From NCBI RefSeq assembly GCF_002895435.1, contig NZ_POYJ01000005.1:62001-126000 (forward strand): a DNA stretch of 64,000 nucleotides, given 5' to 3'. The position numbers and the translations under genes were made by a program. The DNA comes from Aquimarina sediminis (lineage in GTDB: Bacteria; Bacteroidota; Bacteroidia; Flavobacteriales; Flavobacteriaceae). Positions within the stretch are counted from its first letter, which is position 1; each line of letters starts with the position of its first letter. Shown in pieces: positions 17,340 through 25,939 of the stretch. A model generated the notes under the pieces. That model saw only the letters and a list, made by a program, of their open reading frames with translations. It did not search any database and had not been told where the DNA came from.

Positions 17340-19394
17340 ATGAGTACGAAAACAAATGAAATAAGTTATGTAGCTATATATCCACCAATTGGAATATCGC
17401 GTATTGGAAATTCTCCAGAACATTTTTTAGCATCAGATTTACCTGGAGTATCCGAAGTGCCAAAAGGAGGTTACAAGGATAGTAAAGGACGTATTAAAAA
17501 AGAAGTAGCTCGATTTAGAGTATATGGCTTCAATAGTGCAGGAGAAGTGATCAAAGAGTTGACTCACAATGAAACAAATTCAATTGAGTGGCGAGTAGAA
17601 GTTGCTAATCTAAAAGCCGCTTGGTACGAGTTTAACAATGCGTTGGATTTGGGTCAGAAATATGCCATTCCGTCGATTCGAAGAAATAGTAATGTAGTAA
17701 ATGGGTATAGAGAGCAATTGGCGATTAAACCAAGTTTAAAAACTATTTCAGGTATAAATACCAATACACCTACTATAGTCCCTGCAAACAAAAATGATGA
17801 ACACAATCAATTATTAGAAGAGTACCAATACGATGATAATTATAGTTTTGATGATGGTAAATTTTATGGGAAAAATGTGGATTTAGGGCATTTACAGACA
17901 GATCCTGAAGGAAGGCTATTATTTTTTGCAGGAGATGGAGGAGCCGAATCTACAGATAATATGCCTATAACAACCTTTGCTAACAACAATGGTTGGCATG
18001 ATGATACCTGTGATGGTGTTATCAGAGCAACAGTTAAAATTGATGGAAAAGAATTTGAAGCCAAACCAGCCATGGTTGCAGTTACGCCTCCAAATTTTGG
18101 ACAAGGATTATATGGCGTAGTAACCATGAATGATGTTGTACAGAATTTGTTTATTGAAGAAATGAACTATCCTAATCCTTCTGAAAAAGGTGTAGAGTTT
18201 TGGCGTGATATTTATCCTGTTTTAGAACGTATGACTAATACTCAGTGGGTTAATGAAGGCTTTTACATGTTGTTTGGAAAAAACTCCCCTTCAGATTTTA
18301 CAAACCCAAAGATTATTGAAATACTTAAAAATCCAGACACTAGCTCAGAATCTGCAAGAAAACGTGTTTTTGAATGGTTTAGAAATCCAGAATCAGATGA
18401 ATATACCCCAGAAAAAGTCCCTCCATTTTACGGGGATGGTTTTGGTGATTATAAAAAAATAGCATTAGATGATTTACCAGTTACAGTAACACAATACCAA
18501 CGACTAAAACTATGGATGGAGGGAAAGTTCACCACTGGAGAACAGAAAGTATTTGTGCCATTTGATAAACTTTCTCCAGCCGAGCAGATCAATGCATTAA
18601 ACCAGGCACCGCTTGAAGATTGCTTAGGAGGTCCATTTCATCCGGGAATAGAATTAACATGGACCATGCGTGTTAAAAATATGTGGGAAGAACCATACCG
18701 TCTTAATATTCTTCCGGAAGGAGAACCTATACAACTTGATTTTGGAGATTTACTAACTCCCGAAATAGCATTGGCACCTGATGGTCCTTGCGCTGTGAAT
18801 GGACCAGGATCCTTAACTAGATGGATGGGAGTTCCTTGGCAGACAGACGAGGCTAGTTGTTTATCAGGTTATACAGTTTCTACTTATTTGCCTTTACCCT
18901 CTTTTTGGGCAGCAAGAGTACCGAATCAAGTATTTAGTGAAGATGGATACTTAAGAATGCAAGCGGGTAATGTAAATATTGCTCAGCGGTTAAAACATCT
19001 GGATTACAGACAAGATTGGTTGCGTGATATAGAAGATGATCATTTAAAAAGGCTTGAAAATATGGTGGAAGAGTGGAATCATTTGGGAATCATTACAAAA
19101 CAAGAAAAACCAATTTCGAATAACATAGAAGGATATCTTCCAGAAGTTTCTTGGGTAGAAAAAGGTAGAAATTTTGCAGAAGAAGAAGTCGATCAGACAT
19201 TTGCCCAAGTATTGTATGCCGAAGGAGATAAAGATAGTGTGGTAAAAGTTGAAGAAAAGGATGAGGTTAGTACAGTAGGGAGTAAATATCTGGTTACTAG
19301 TTTAAAACATGCCGCTGAAAAAGCAGCAGAAATTAGTGCTGAAGCTCCAAAAAGTAATAGAAAACGAAAGACAATGCGACGTGACCAACGATAA
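17340..19394 (+). CDS. LodA/GoxA family CTQ-dependent amine oxidase
   Basis: A 684-residue quinoprotein. The N-terminus (VAIYPPIGISRIGNSPEHFL) and DCLGGPFHPGIELTWTMR (427-444) are typical of the LodA family, whose cysteine tryptophylquinone cofactor forms from one Cys and one Trp of the chain. PWQTDEASC gives candidate crosslink Cys507 with Asp503 four residues before it, as in Marinomonas LodA (D512/C516). The best Trp is 523 in PSFWAARVPN. LodA acts as lysine epsilon-oxidase and GoxA as glycine oxidase, both releasing H2O2; the substrate here is unknown. No signal peptide, as in other members. The stop overlaps the next gene, its expected maturation partner. The basic C-terminal tail (RKRKTMRRDQR) is unusual. 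Confidence 0.88.
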   Translation: MSTKTNEISYVAIYPPIGISRIGNSPEHFLASDLPGVSEVPKGGYKDSKGRIKKEVARFRVYGFNSAGEVIKELTHNETNSIEWRVEVANLKAAWYEFNNALDLGQKYAIPSIRRNSNVVNGYREQLAIKPSLKTISGINTNTPTIVPANKNDEHNQLLEEYQYDDNYSFDDGKFYGKNVDLGHLQTDPEGRLLFFAGDGGAESTDNMPITTFANNNGWHDDTCDGVIRATVKIDGKEFEAKPAMVAVTPPNFGQGLYGVVTMNDVVQNLFIEEMNYPNPSEKGVEFWRDIYPVLERMTNTQWVNEGFYMLFGKNSPSDFTNPKIIEILKNPDTSSESARKRVFEWFRNPESDEYTPEKVPPFYGDGFGDYKKIALDDLPVTVTQYQRLKLWMEGKFTTGEQKVFVPFDKLSPAEQINALNQAPLEDCLGGPFHPGIELTWTMRVKNMWEEPYRLNILPEGEPIQLDFGDLLTPEIALAPDGPCAVNGPGSLTRWMGVPWQTDEASCLSGYTVSTYLPLPSFWAARVPNQVFSEDGYLRMQAGNVNIAQRLKHLDYRQDWLRDIEDDHLKRLENMVEEWNHLGIITKQEKPISNNIEGYLPEVSWVEKGRNFAEEEVDQTFAQVLYAEGDKDSVVKVEEKDEVSTVGSKYLVTSLKHAAEKAAEISAEAPKSNRKRKTMRRDQR

Positions 19395-20517
19395 AAAAGA
19401 GTATCAAGTTATCATAATTGGTGGTGGTCCTTCTGGGATTGCCACCTCTTTGATTTTAACAGCCAAAGGAATTTCAAATTGCGTGATTGAAGCACAGGAA
19501 CAACCTACAAGAAAGTTTGGTGAAGCGATACCTCCAAATGCAAAACCGTTATTGAAAAAAATGGGTATTATGCATTTAATTGAAAACCCTAAGCATATAG
19601 CCTATTATGGTAATAAAAGTTGTTGGGGGAGTGATTTGTTAGAACAAAAAGAGTTTCTTAATGGAATTTATGGGCATGGTTATTTATTAGATCGATTATA
19701 TTTTGAAAAGCAACTTCGTAAACATTTAAAAAGTAACTCAGGTATTTTATTAGAAGGGTATAGGCTAAAAAAGATATTGAATACAAAAAAAGGAATAGAA
19801 GCAAGTATCCAAAAAGGAAATAATAATACTATACTAAGAAGCTCATATATAGTTGATGCTACTGGCAGGAAAGCTTCTGTATGTCATAAATTAGGAGTGG
19901 TTAAAAAAAATATGGACACACAATTTGCCATCAGTTTTAAAGCAAATTTAATTGAACCAATTGAGCATCAAATAAATGTTGAAGCTACTAAAAATGGATG
20001 GTGGTATATGGCGCCACAGCATAACAATGAACTAACAATAATGTTCTTTACACTGCAGGAACTACTTCCTGAAAAGAAATTGTTAATACCTTTTATAAGA
20101 AAAGAAATGGAGGCAAGCTTACATATTTCAAAACTCACCAAAATAGCAAAAATTGATTTTGAAAACATAAATGTAATCCCCAGCGGAACTAGTCGTTTGG
20201 ATATTCCATACGGAGATAATTGGATAGCGGTTGGAGACGCTGCATTTTCATACGACCCTATTTCTTCATATGGCATTACATCGGCATTAGCTTCAGGGTT
20301 TTATGCAGGGCATGCATTAGCGAGTCAACTCTCTAACAAAAAAGATGCTATGCTAACCTATCGTTTTATAATAGAAAAGGCATTTCAAGCTTATATGGAA
20401 AAATTAAGCAGTCATTATACTGAAGAAAATAGATGGAAAGACGAACCGTATTGGAAAAATAGATTTTTGAAAAAAAAGGATAGAGATTCAGTGTTAATCA
20501 ATTTTGCTTTAGAATGA
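19381..20517 (+). CDS. LodB-type FAD-dependent flavoprotein (CTQ maturation)
   Basis: 378 residues from a GTG at 19381, overlapping the end of the oxidase gene by 14 nt, which suggests translational coupling. FAD-binding features: IIIGGGPSG (11-19), RKFGEAIPP (44-52), VDATGRKA (158-165) and VGDAAFSYDPISSYGI (284-299), the pattern of the tryptophan-halogenase-like/geranylgeranyl-reductase-like monooxygenase superfamily. In the Lod/Gox systems this partner is required to form the CTQ cofactor in the oxidase. An ATG at 19309 in the same frame would embed 24 extra basic residues in the lodA overlap; GTG is preferred because the FAD fold starts right after it. Confidence 0.85.
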   Translation: MTNDKKEYQVIIIGGGPSGIATSLILTAKGISNCVIEAQEQPTRKFGEAIPPNAKPLLKKMGIMHLIENPKHIAYYGNKSCWGSDLLEQKEFLNGIYGHGYLLDRLYFEKQLRKHLKSNSGILLEGYRLKKILNTKKGIEASIQKGNNNTILRSSYIVDATGRKASVCHKLGVVKKNMDTQFAISFKANLIEPIEHQINVEATKNGWWYMAPQHNNELTIMFFTLQELLPEKKLLIPFIRKEMEASLHISKLTKIAKIDFENINVIPSGTSRLDIPYGDNWIAVGDAAFSYDPISSYGITSALASGFYAGHALASQLSNKKDAMLTYRFIIEKAFQAYMEKLSSHYTEENRWKDEPYWKNRFLKKKDRDSVLINFALE

Positions 20518-20673
20518 ATTGTTCACAAAGCGAACTCCTATAGTGAGGAGTAGAAATATTAAGAAAAAGAAGGTTTAGATTACTTCGTAAAGCTGTTGTG
20601 AAAGCACTAAAAAAATACTGTTTTCCCATCAAAACAAAAGATGAGATTTTACTGCGATACTAACTGAAATTTG

Positions 20674-20681
20674 TAATTTTG
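20674..20681 (+). promoter_or_regulatory. Possible -7 box of the hydroxylase gene
   Basis: TAATTTTG matches TAnnTTTG and would start transcription about 36 nt before the ATG at 20724. No good -33 TTG. Confidence 0.3.
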
Positions 20682-20723
20682 CTTTAAGAGAGCCGCGCCA
20701 TTTTTAATACAAACAAAATCACT

Positions 20724-21629
20724 ATGGATTTAACGTCATTGGTCGGTAGGCTTGAAATGTCCTATATGCCGGTTCTTTTTATTATTATTATTTTGGACTT
20801 CCTTTTTTTACTTTCTAAAGGCTTAGCAAAAAGAAAAAAAGAAAGTGTTATGAACGTAGCAAACTATTTGTTGGGAGTGATTCCATACTTTGCCATTTTT
20901 TTTGTGCTACAATTCAAAGTTATTTTTTGGGTATATGAAAACCTCAGTATTTGGGAATTACCTAATACCTGGTACGTATTTGTTTTAGGGTTTGTCGTTT
21001 ATGATTTATCATGGTGGTTTATTCATTTTCTGGGGCACAATGTAAGGTTCTTTTGGTGCATTCATGGAGTTCATCATACCCCAGAGGATATGAATATGAG
21101 TGTTTCAATCAGAGGGTCTTTTTTTGATTTTATTTCCTCTCCACACATTATTATCTGGTTACCTATTTTTGGGTTTCATCCTATGTTAATCTACGTTGTT
21201 GACATGGTTGCCAGGATATATGGAGTGTTTACACATGCTAATGACAAATATTTTAAACGTACTCCTTTGATGGATAAAGTATTTATTACTCCACATTTGC
21301 ATAGAGTACACCATTCCAGAAACCATTTATATCTAGACACTAATTATTCAAATATGTTTTCTTTTTGGGATAAATTGTTTGGAACCTATCAAGAGCAAAT
21401 CCCACAAGAAAAACCTGAATATGGAATTATGGATAGAGATGTTGATAGCCAGAATCTAGCATCAACACAGTTAAAAATGTGGGTTGATTTGTATCGTGAT
21501 ATGAAATCTGCTCCTAACTGGATAGATAAGATTAAATACCTATACAAGCCGCCAGGATGGAACCATCTTGATACAGGAAAATTGGCAATAGATTTGAGAA
21601 AAGAAGCCATAAAAGAACATAATCTTTAA
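20724..21629 (+). CDS. Sterol desaturase/fatty acid hydroxylase superfamily membrane protein
   Basis: A 301-residue di-iron membrane oxygenase. Histidine clusters that bind the two irons are all present: HFLGH (101-105), HGVHH (114-118), HAND (171-174) and HLHRVHH (191-197). About four hydrophobic segments lie in the first 170 residues. The superfamily hydroxylates or desaturates lipids such as sterols, carotenoids and fatty acids; the lipid here cannot be told. It lies 206 bp after the lodB-like gene, so a separate promoter is likely. The C-terminal ~75 residues (WVDLYRDMKSAPNWIDKIKYLYKPPGW) also occur in bacterial members of this group. Confidence 0.88.
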   Translation: MDLTSLVGRLEMSYMPVLFIIIILDFLFLLSKGLAKRKKESVMNVANYLLGVIPYFAIFFVLQFKVIFWVYENLSIWELPNTWYVFVLGFVVYDLSWWFIHFLGHNVRFFWCIHGVHHTPEDMNMSVSIRGSFFDFISSPHIIIWLPIFGFHPMLIYVVDMVARIYGVFTHANDKYFKRTPLMDKVFITPHLHRVHHSRNHLYLDTNYSNMFSFWDKLFGTYQEQIPQEKPEYGIMDRDVDSQNLASTQLKMWVDLYRDMKSAPNWIDKIKYLYKPPGWNHLDTGKLAIDLRKEAIKEHNL

Positions 21630-21780
21630 TGTTTCTCATATTTTCAAGCAAGTCATCTTCTATGATTGGTTTATTTTTTCTTAGTACTACTCAAAATATG
21701 GGCTATGACCAATATTGCTTATCCTCTGAGTAGAAATTGTATCTGTAGAACTTTTTTTAACTTCCTGAGAGAATATTTTG

Positions 21781-21940
21781 CTTTCCCGGGTATGTTTACC
21801 CTTTCCCGGGGGGTAGTAGAGGTTTCCCGGGGGAATTTTTACGACTTCAGGGAAGGGTAGTGGTTATCCCGGGATCATTATATCTTATCCCGGCTCCCGG
21901 GAAAGGGTAAATAACTGCCGGGATGAGATATAATGGGACC
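21781..21940. repeat. GC-rich cluster of CCCGGG palindromes with long inverted repeats
   Basis: Five CCCGGG hexamers at 21785, 21805, 21826, 21868 and 21896 in otherwise AT-rich DNA. The first three are 20-21 bp apart. Bases 21795-21810 are the exact reverse complement of 21896-21911 (16 bp). A second imperfect pair joins about 21874-21893 to 21918-21938. It lies between the ends of two convergent genes. The remainder of the 331-bp gap (21630-21780) shows nothing. Confidence 0.8.
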
Positions 21941-21960
21941 TGAGATATTAGAACTGTTAA

Positions 21961-22665
21961 TTATCTCTTATGATATTGACTGGTATATCCTTTAAACCGC
22001 TCAGGATTTTTTTTGAACACATATTTGCCAGCATCACGTACCTCATCTACTGCTTCTTTAAGATGAGTAAAGGCTTTGTCTCGTAGCAGTTTGGCTAGCG
22101 AGTTCTCTTGGGTCGCCCCATTGGATTTGGCTAGTAACTCAGCCATTTGATCAGATTGTTGCGCAGCAATGTCAAGTTTGGCAAGATCGAATTTTACTGC
22201 GCTTAACTCATTGGTATTGTTTTTACCTAGAACACTTAGGTCACTTAGATCCTGAATCATATCTGCATCGCTACTACCGTCTGCGATCTCCCGCACACGA
22301 CCTAATAAATCATTACGTTTTCTAAAGGCATACCTAAAATCATTTAATAAATCATCTCGTAATTCGAATGCTAAAGTAGATTTTTCTTTCCAGGCTTTGT
22401 TAGCTTCTTCAAGACTGAAGCGCTCGCTTACCCATAATGATTGAGTATGGCGTAATGCCCCTGCACGTACGGGCAAATCTTCACCAAATTGTTGCCAATC
22501 TAAACCAGAATTAAGCCCTAGCGTATCTTTATCTTTATTAGCCCAGATATACAGGTTTTCTGCTTCTTGTAATGCAGAATCTACTGGCATGTTTGGAGTT
22601 TTTACTTCGTCAGCAGGTATATTTTCTAATACAGCCAACTTACTTTCATAATTTTCTTTTGACAT
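21961..22665 (-). CDS. Hypothetical alpha-helical protein
   Basis: A 234-residue protein not assigned to a family. It appears entirely alpha-helical and soluble: no signal peptide, many Ala/Leu/Glu/Lys-rich helices (SLEEANKAWKEKSTLAFELR, SLAKLLRDKAFTHLKEAV) and a basic tail ending TSQYHKR. Only Arg/Lys- and Asp-rich segments stand out, such as RDDLLNDFRYAFRKRNDLL. The frame opens at 22716, but the ATG at 22665 (MSKENYESK) avoids a short hydrophobic extension and is preferred. It reads toward the CCCGGG palindrome region. A TAAGTTTG box (reverse of 22771-22778) could be its promoter, about 100 nt upstream. Confidence 0.65.
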   Translation of the reverse strand: MSKENYESKLAVLENIPADEVKTPNMPVDSALQEAENLYIWANKDKDTLGLNSGLDWQQFGEDLPVRAGALRHTQSLWVSERFSLEEANKAWKEKSTLAFELRDDLLNDFRYAFRKRNDLLGRVREIADGSSDADMIQDLSDLSVLGKNNTNELSAVKFDLAKLDIAAQQSDQMAELLAKSNGATQENSLAKLLRDKAFTHLKEAVDEVRDAGKYVFKKNPERFKGYTSQYHKR

Positions 22666-22867
22666 GGGTAGTTTTAATGTATTTTGGTTAAACTTTATAA
22701 TATACATTAATGACAATGGTAAGAGCGGGGTAGTACTACAATCAAAATGCTAGCTTATATTTTGATATCACAAACTTAAGGTAAATACAGTTTTGTAAAT
22801 CAGGGGATTATGTCCCTTTTTGATGGAGAATATTCTCACGGGAGATGTCAGGGGTTTCGGGCTTTTA

Positions 22868-24226
22868 TTAATCAGCTTTAACTTTTATAAGTTCCATTGG
22901 AGAATCTATTCCTTTTAATTGAATTACTTCTCCTTTTTCATTTAGGACAAATTCAATACGTTCTTTGATATCACCTACTTTAAAAATATGTTCGTCAAGT
23001 CTAGTTAGCTCCATTTTACCTCTTTTGGATAGCATTTGGCCATATAAAATATCATCTTCTAAGGTGATAGAGATTTGTATATTTCTTCCTTTGTAGTTGC
23101 CTATGTACTTTAAATAATCTTCTGTATTTATGAAGGTATTTTTTTTTGAAGTAGTAATAAAAGAAATCAGATGCTCATAATTAGATGGATCTACACCTCG
23201 CTTATTGTTTTCTTTGACATATTGCAAAGCGAGTTTATAACCTTCATTAAAGGCTTGAACACTTGTTGTCTTGATATGTGGTATGACACCCACTTTCTCA
23301 AAACTTGTTTTGGTAACGGCATTGATAGTTTCTTCACTAGATACCATGACACTAAAACGATCATTGATTTTATGTTGGGATGCACCATTACCTGCACCAG
23401 CAGTTATTTCGCCAATAACAGTAGCTCTACCTAAGTGTTTGAGCATATAGGCAAAAGATTCTGCTGCAGATCCTGTATTTGCATTAACCAGTACATATAA
23501 TTTGGTATCAGGAAGTTTTGTTCCTAATACATTTGGATCTGTAGAAATCCCATAAGTGTGGTTGTGTAGTGTACATCGATAATCAGAAAGGTGAATTGGT
23601 GCTTTGCTATCAAAAAAGTAACTTAAATAATACGCAACCATATCTTCGAACCCACCACCATTATTTCTTACGTCTATTAAAAGAGCATCAGTATTTTTTA
23701 AAGACTCTATAGCGCTGGTTATGATAGGTTTAATCTCTTCTAGGTATTGGTGTTGCGTAAAGTGTTTGATTTTTAAATATCCTATATTACCTTCCAGAAC
23801 TTTGATTTCGCTCAAACCGTAATTGGTCCATAAACCTGCTTGATTTACTTGAATAGCAGCTGTGGTATCAGTAGAAACTTCTCTTGGGGAACGGTAGATC
23901 ATATTCATGTGTAAATCACCATTAATAGCTCTTAGGTCTTCTCTTAGAGAATCTTTAAGTACTTGCGGGTCGGTTATGGTAAGGTAATGACCATTTTTAT
24001 CTTTAGTACGTATATGATTTACAATCTGCTTACTTATTTTGGGGGTAATGTGATAGCGTTCTACAATTACAGAAATAGAATCGATAATAGTTTTTAACTC
24101 TATAGGTGTTACGGGCTTGATCGTATTTTGCTGTGCAGATACTTCTGGAGATATTAAGAAAATAGTAAATAAAATAATTAGTATGGGGTGAAAAACAGTT
24201 GTTTTAATAATAAGGGACATATTCAT
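22868..24226 (-). CDS. S41 family peptidase, secreted
   Basis: A 452-residue protein with a signal peptide (~14-32). The S41 tail-specific-protease core: INGDLHMNMIYRSP with His106, LEGNIGYLKIKHF, LLIDVRNNGGGFEDMVAYYL, and VNANTGSAAESFAYML with probable nucleophile Ser253, then GEITAGAGNGASQHKI. No PDZ domain is apparent, unlike CtpA, so it resembles the simpler IRBP/tricorn-core-like branch. A C-terminal extension (~350-452) contains a beta-rich segment with YKGRNIQISITLEDDILYGQM. The AraC-type regulator gene lies 72 bp upstream on the same strand and may control or be cotranscribed with it. Confidence 0.87.
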   Translation of the reverse strand: MNMSLIIKTTVFHPILIILFTIFLISPEVSAQQNTIKPVTPIELKTIIDSISVIVERYHITPKISKQIVNHIRTKDKNGHYLTITDPQVLKDSLREDLRAINGDLHMNMIYRSPREVSTDTTAAIQVNQAGLWTNYGLSEIKVLEGNIGYLKIKHFTQHQYLEEIKPIITSAIESLKNTDALLIDVRNNGGGFEDMVAYYLSYFFDSKAPIHLSDYRCTLHNHTYGISTDPNVLGTKLPDTKLYVLVNANTGSAAESFAYMLKHLGRATVIGEITAGAGNGASQHKINDRFSVMVSSEETINAVTKTSFEKVGVIPHIKTTSVQAFNEGYKLALQYVKENNKRGVDPSNYEHLISFITTSKKNTFINTEDYLKYIGNYKGRNIQISITLEDDILYGQMLSKRGKMELTRLDEHIFKVGDIKERIEFVLNEKGEVIQLKGIDSPMELIKVKAD

Positions 24227-24298
24227 AAAATTCTTTTTTATAGCTGTAAAATTAGTAGAAGTTATATGTCAAAAAATAGAATGAATTTAGCCAGTTTC

Positions 24299-25093
24299 TT
24301 AAAATTTTCTATAATCTCTTGGTAAAAAACCAGTATGTTTCTTGAAGTTTCTAGTAAAATGACTTTGATCTGTAAACCCACAAAGGAATGCAATTTCAGA
24401 AAGAGATAATGAAGTATTCTTAATCAGATCAATGGTTTTTTCTACTTTTAATTTACGACGATATTCGCCTAAGGTACAATGAAAATATTTTCTGAAATTT
24501 TTTGAGACTGTAACAGGGTGAGCTCCTACATATTTTGAGATTTCTTCTAATGAAACAACTTCATTCCATTTTTCATGTAGCAGTTCATGAAGTAAAACAA
24601 CCCATCTTGGGGTGCTTAAATATTTTTTTTGTTTTTGACACGAAACAAGCTCTAGCAGTAAACATTGAAGATGTACATGGTTTATATGCGTAGAACAAAG
24701 TAACTCCTTTTGGATCCTAAGGATTATGGCTTTAGTATTTACATTGGTGTCAATGGCTTTTTTTATGTCTTGCTCTGTAAAATTATATTTTTTGAGAAAA
24801 GAACGTCCTATTTCAATATTGGCGCTTCTAGAAGTTGGGGTAGGAGATATCCAACGATGTAACTCTTCTGCATGATAAAAAAATACACTGCCATCTTTCT
24901 TACTATACGTAGTTTGATGTTTTGTTTGTGCTTTTCCTCCTTCATATACAAAACAGATATGAAGGTTCTCATGATAATGCCAATTAGGATTACTTTTACG
25001 TTTTGTATATATGGTATTGGTAATAATACTATCGTCTATATGATGGCTTTGTATAATCTCTCCGGTGTATTCTCCTTGGTTTAAAAAAGTCAT
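24299..25093 (-). CDS. AraC family transcriptional regulator
   Basis: 264 residues. The N-terminal cupin-like sensor (~20-130) has NWHYHENLHICFVYEGGKAQT, typical of AraC ligand-binding barrels. The C-terminal double helix-turn-helix (~165-262) has ISKYVGAHPVTVSKNFRKYF and SLSEIAFLCGFTDQSHFTRNFKKHTGFLPRDYRK, a complete AraC signature. Probably regulates the S41 peptidase gene immediately downstream (inference from adjacency). The inducer is unknown. Confidence 0.9.
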   Translation of the reverse strand: MTFLNQGEYTGEIIQSHHIDDSIITNTIYTKRKSNPNWHYHENLHICFVYEGGKAQTKHQTTYSKKDGSVFFYHAEELHRWISPTPTSRSANIEIGRSFLKKYNFTEQDIKKAIDTNVNTKAIILRIQKELLCSTHINHVHLQCLLLELVSCQKQKKYLSTPRWVVLLHELLHEKWNEVVSLEEISKYVGAHPVTVSKNFRKYFHCTLGEYRRKLKVEKTIDLIKNTSLSLSEIAFLCGFTDQSHFTRNFKKHTGFLPRDYRKF

Positions 25094-25130
25094 AATATTA
25101 CTTAATATTCAATTCAGTCTTTACACTAAT

Positions 25131-25754
25131 TTATTGTGATGAATTCTTGTCTTTTAATTTGGCTAAGAGTTCATTTGTTTTTTTATCGACCAACTCTTTT
25201 CTCCTAAAAGGATTATATAAAGAAGGATTTCTCATCATAATCACTAAACAAGCTAATTCTCTTTCTGTTAATTTATGCAAATTCTTTTTAAAATATAAGT
25301 TTGAAGCAGATTCTATACCTATTGCCTCATTCATAAAGTCATATTTTGCGGCAATCCAATTTAAGCATTCTTTTTGCGAGACTTTACTTTCAATTTCCCA
25401 ACTCAAAGATATTTCACGTAGTTTGTATCTATAAATCACCCCTTTAAATTCCTTTGAATTCTCATAGAATATTGCAACTGAAGAACTTGGAGGTTTTATA
25501 AAATCTGACGTAAAAATAGCGGTTACCATTAGTCGATTTAAACTATGAGTTAAGGTGTTTGGGTTTTCAATTTTATATAATTCATAAAACTTTTCAGGAA
25601 GCTTTTTTGCATTTCGAATTTCTGTTGTAAGCGCTAAGATTTGAGCTTCAGACGAAAAGTTTTTCCAATAATTTTTAGCATAAAAATAGCACCCAACAAA
25701 GAATAGAATTCCTAGTATGAGTACTACTTTTATTGTCTTTAGGTACTTTTTCAA
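25131..25754 (-). CDS. Degenerate GT51 (penicillin-binding-protein transglycosylase)-like protein
   Basis: A 207-residue membrane-anchored protein with one N-terminal helix (~8-26). The C-terminal part (NWIAAKYDFMNEAIGIESASNLYFKKNLHKLTERELACLVIMMRNPSLYNPF, quoted in pieces: YDFMNEAIGIESASNLYF, LTERELACLVIMMRNP) follows the second half of glycosyltransferase family 51 domains. The first half lacks the expected catalytic E-D-x-x-F-x-x-H-x-G stretch: the corresponding segment is only FTSDFIKPPSSSV. It also lacks any transpeptidase domain. A scaffold, regulator or decaying gene are all possible. A good promoter lies upstream (25834-25864). Confidence 0.65.
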   Translation of the reverse strand: MKKYLKTIKVVLILGILFFVGCYFYAKNYWKNFSSEAQILALTTEIRNAKKLPEKFYELYKIENPNTLTHSLNRLMVTAIFTSDFIKPPSSSVAIFYENSKEFKGVIYRYKLREISLSWEIESKVSQKECLNWIAAKYDFMNEAIGIESASNLYFKKNLHKLTERELACLVIMMRNPSLYNPFRRKELVDKKTNELLAKLKDKNSSQ

Positions 25755-25833
25755 AATAAATTTTTATAAATGCTAATAGTAATACATACGGTAATCATAA
25801 ACTCTATATTTTTTTCGGATTAAAAACAAGTAT

Positions 25834-25864
25834 CAAATTTACTATATGTTGCAAATATTTCAAA
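25834..25864 (-). promoter_or_regulatory. Consensus Bacteroidota promoter for the 25131-25754 gene
   Basis: On the minus strand: -33 TTTG (25861-25864), 19 nt, then -7 TAAATTTG (25834-25841), matching TTTG-N19-TAnnTTTG. The predicted start leaves a leader of about 70 nt to the ATG at 25754. Confidence 0.5.
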
Positions 25865-25939
25865 TACGTTACCGATACAAAGGATATTATTAAAATGTGA
25901 TAAGGGGTATATCCTTCTTGATAAGGCTTAAACAATTAT

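Noticed and set aside
20534..20551. Short hairpin ACTCCT/AGGAGT after the lodB-like gene
   Set aside because: Stem of 6 bp and no T-run; too weak to call a terminator.
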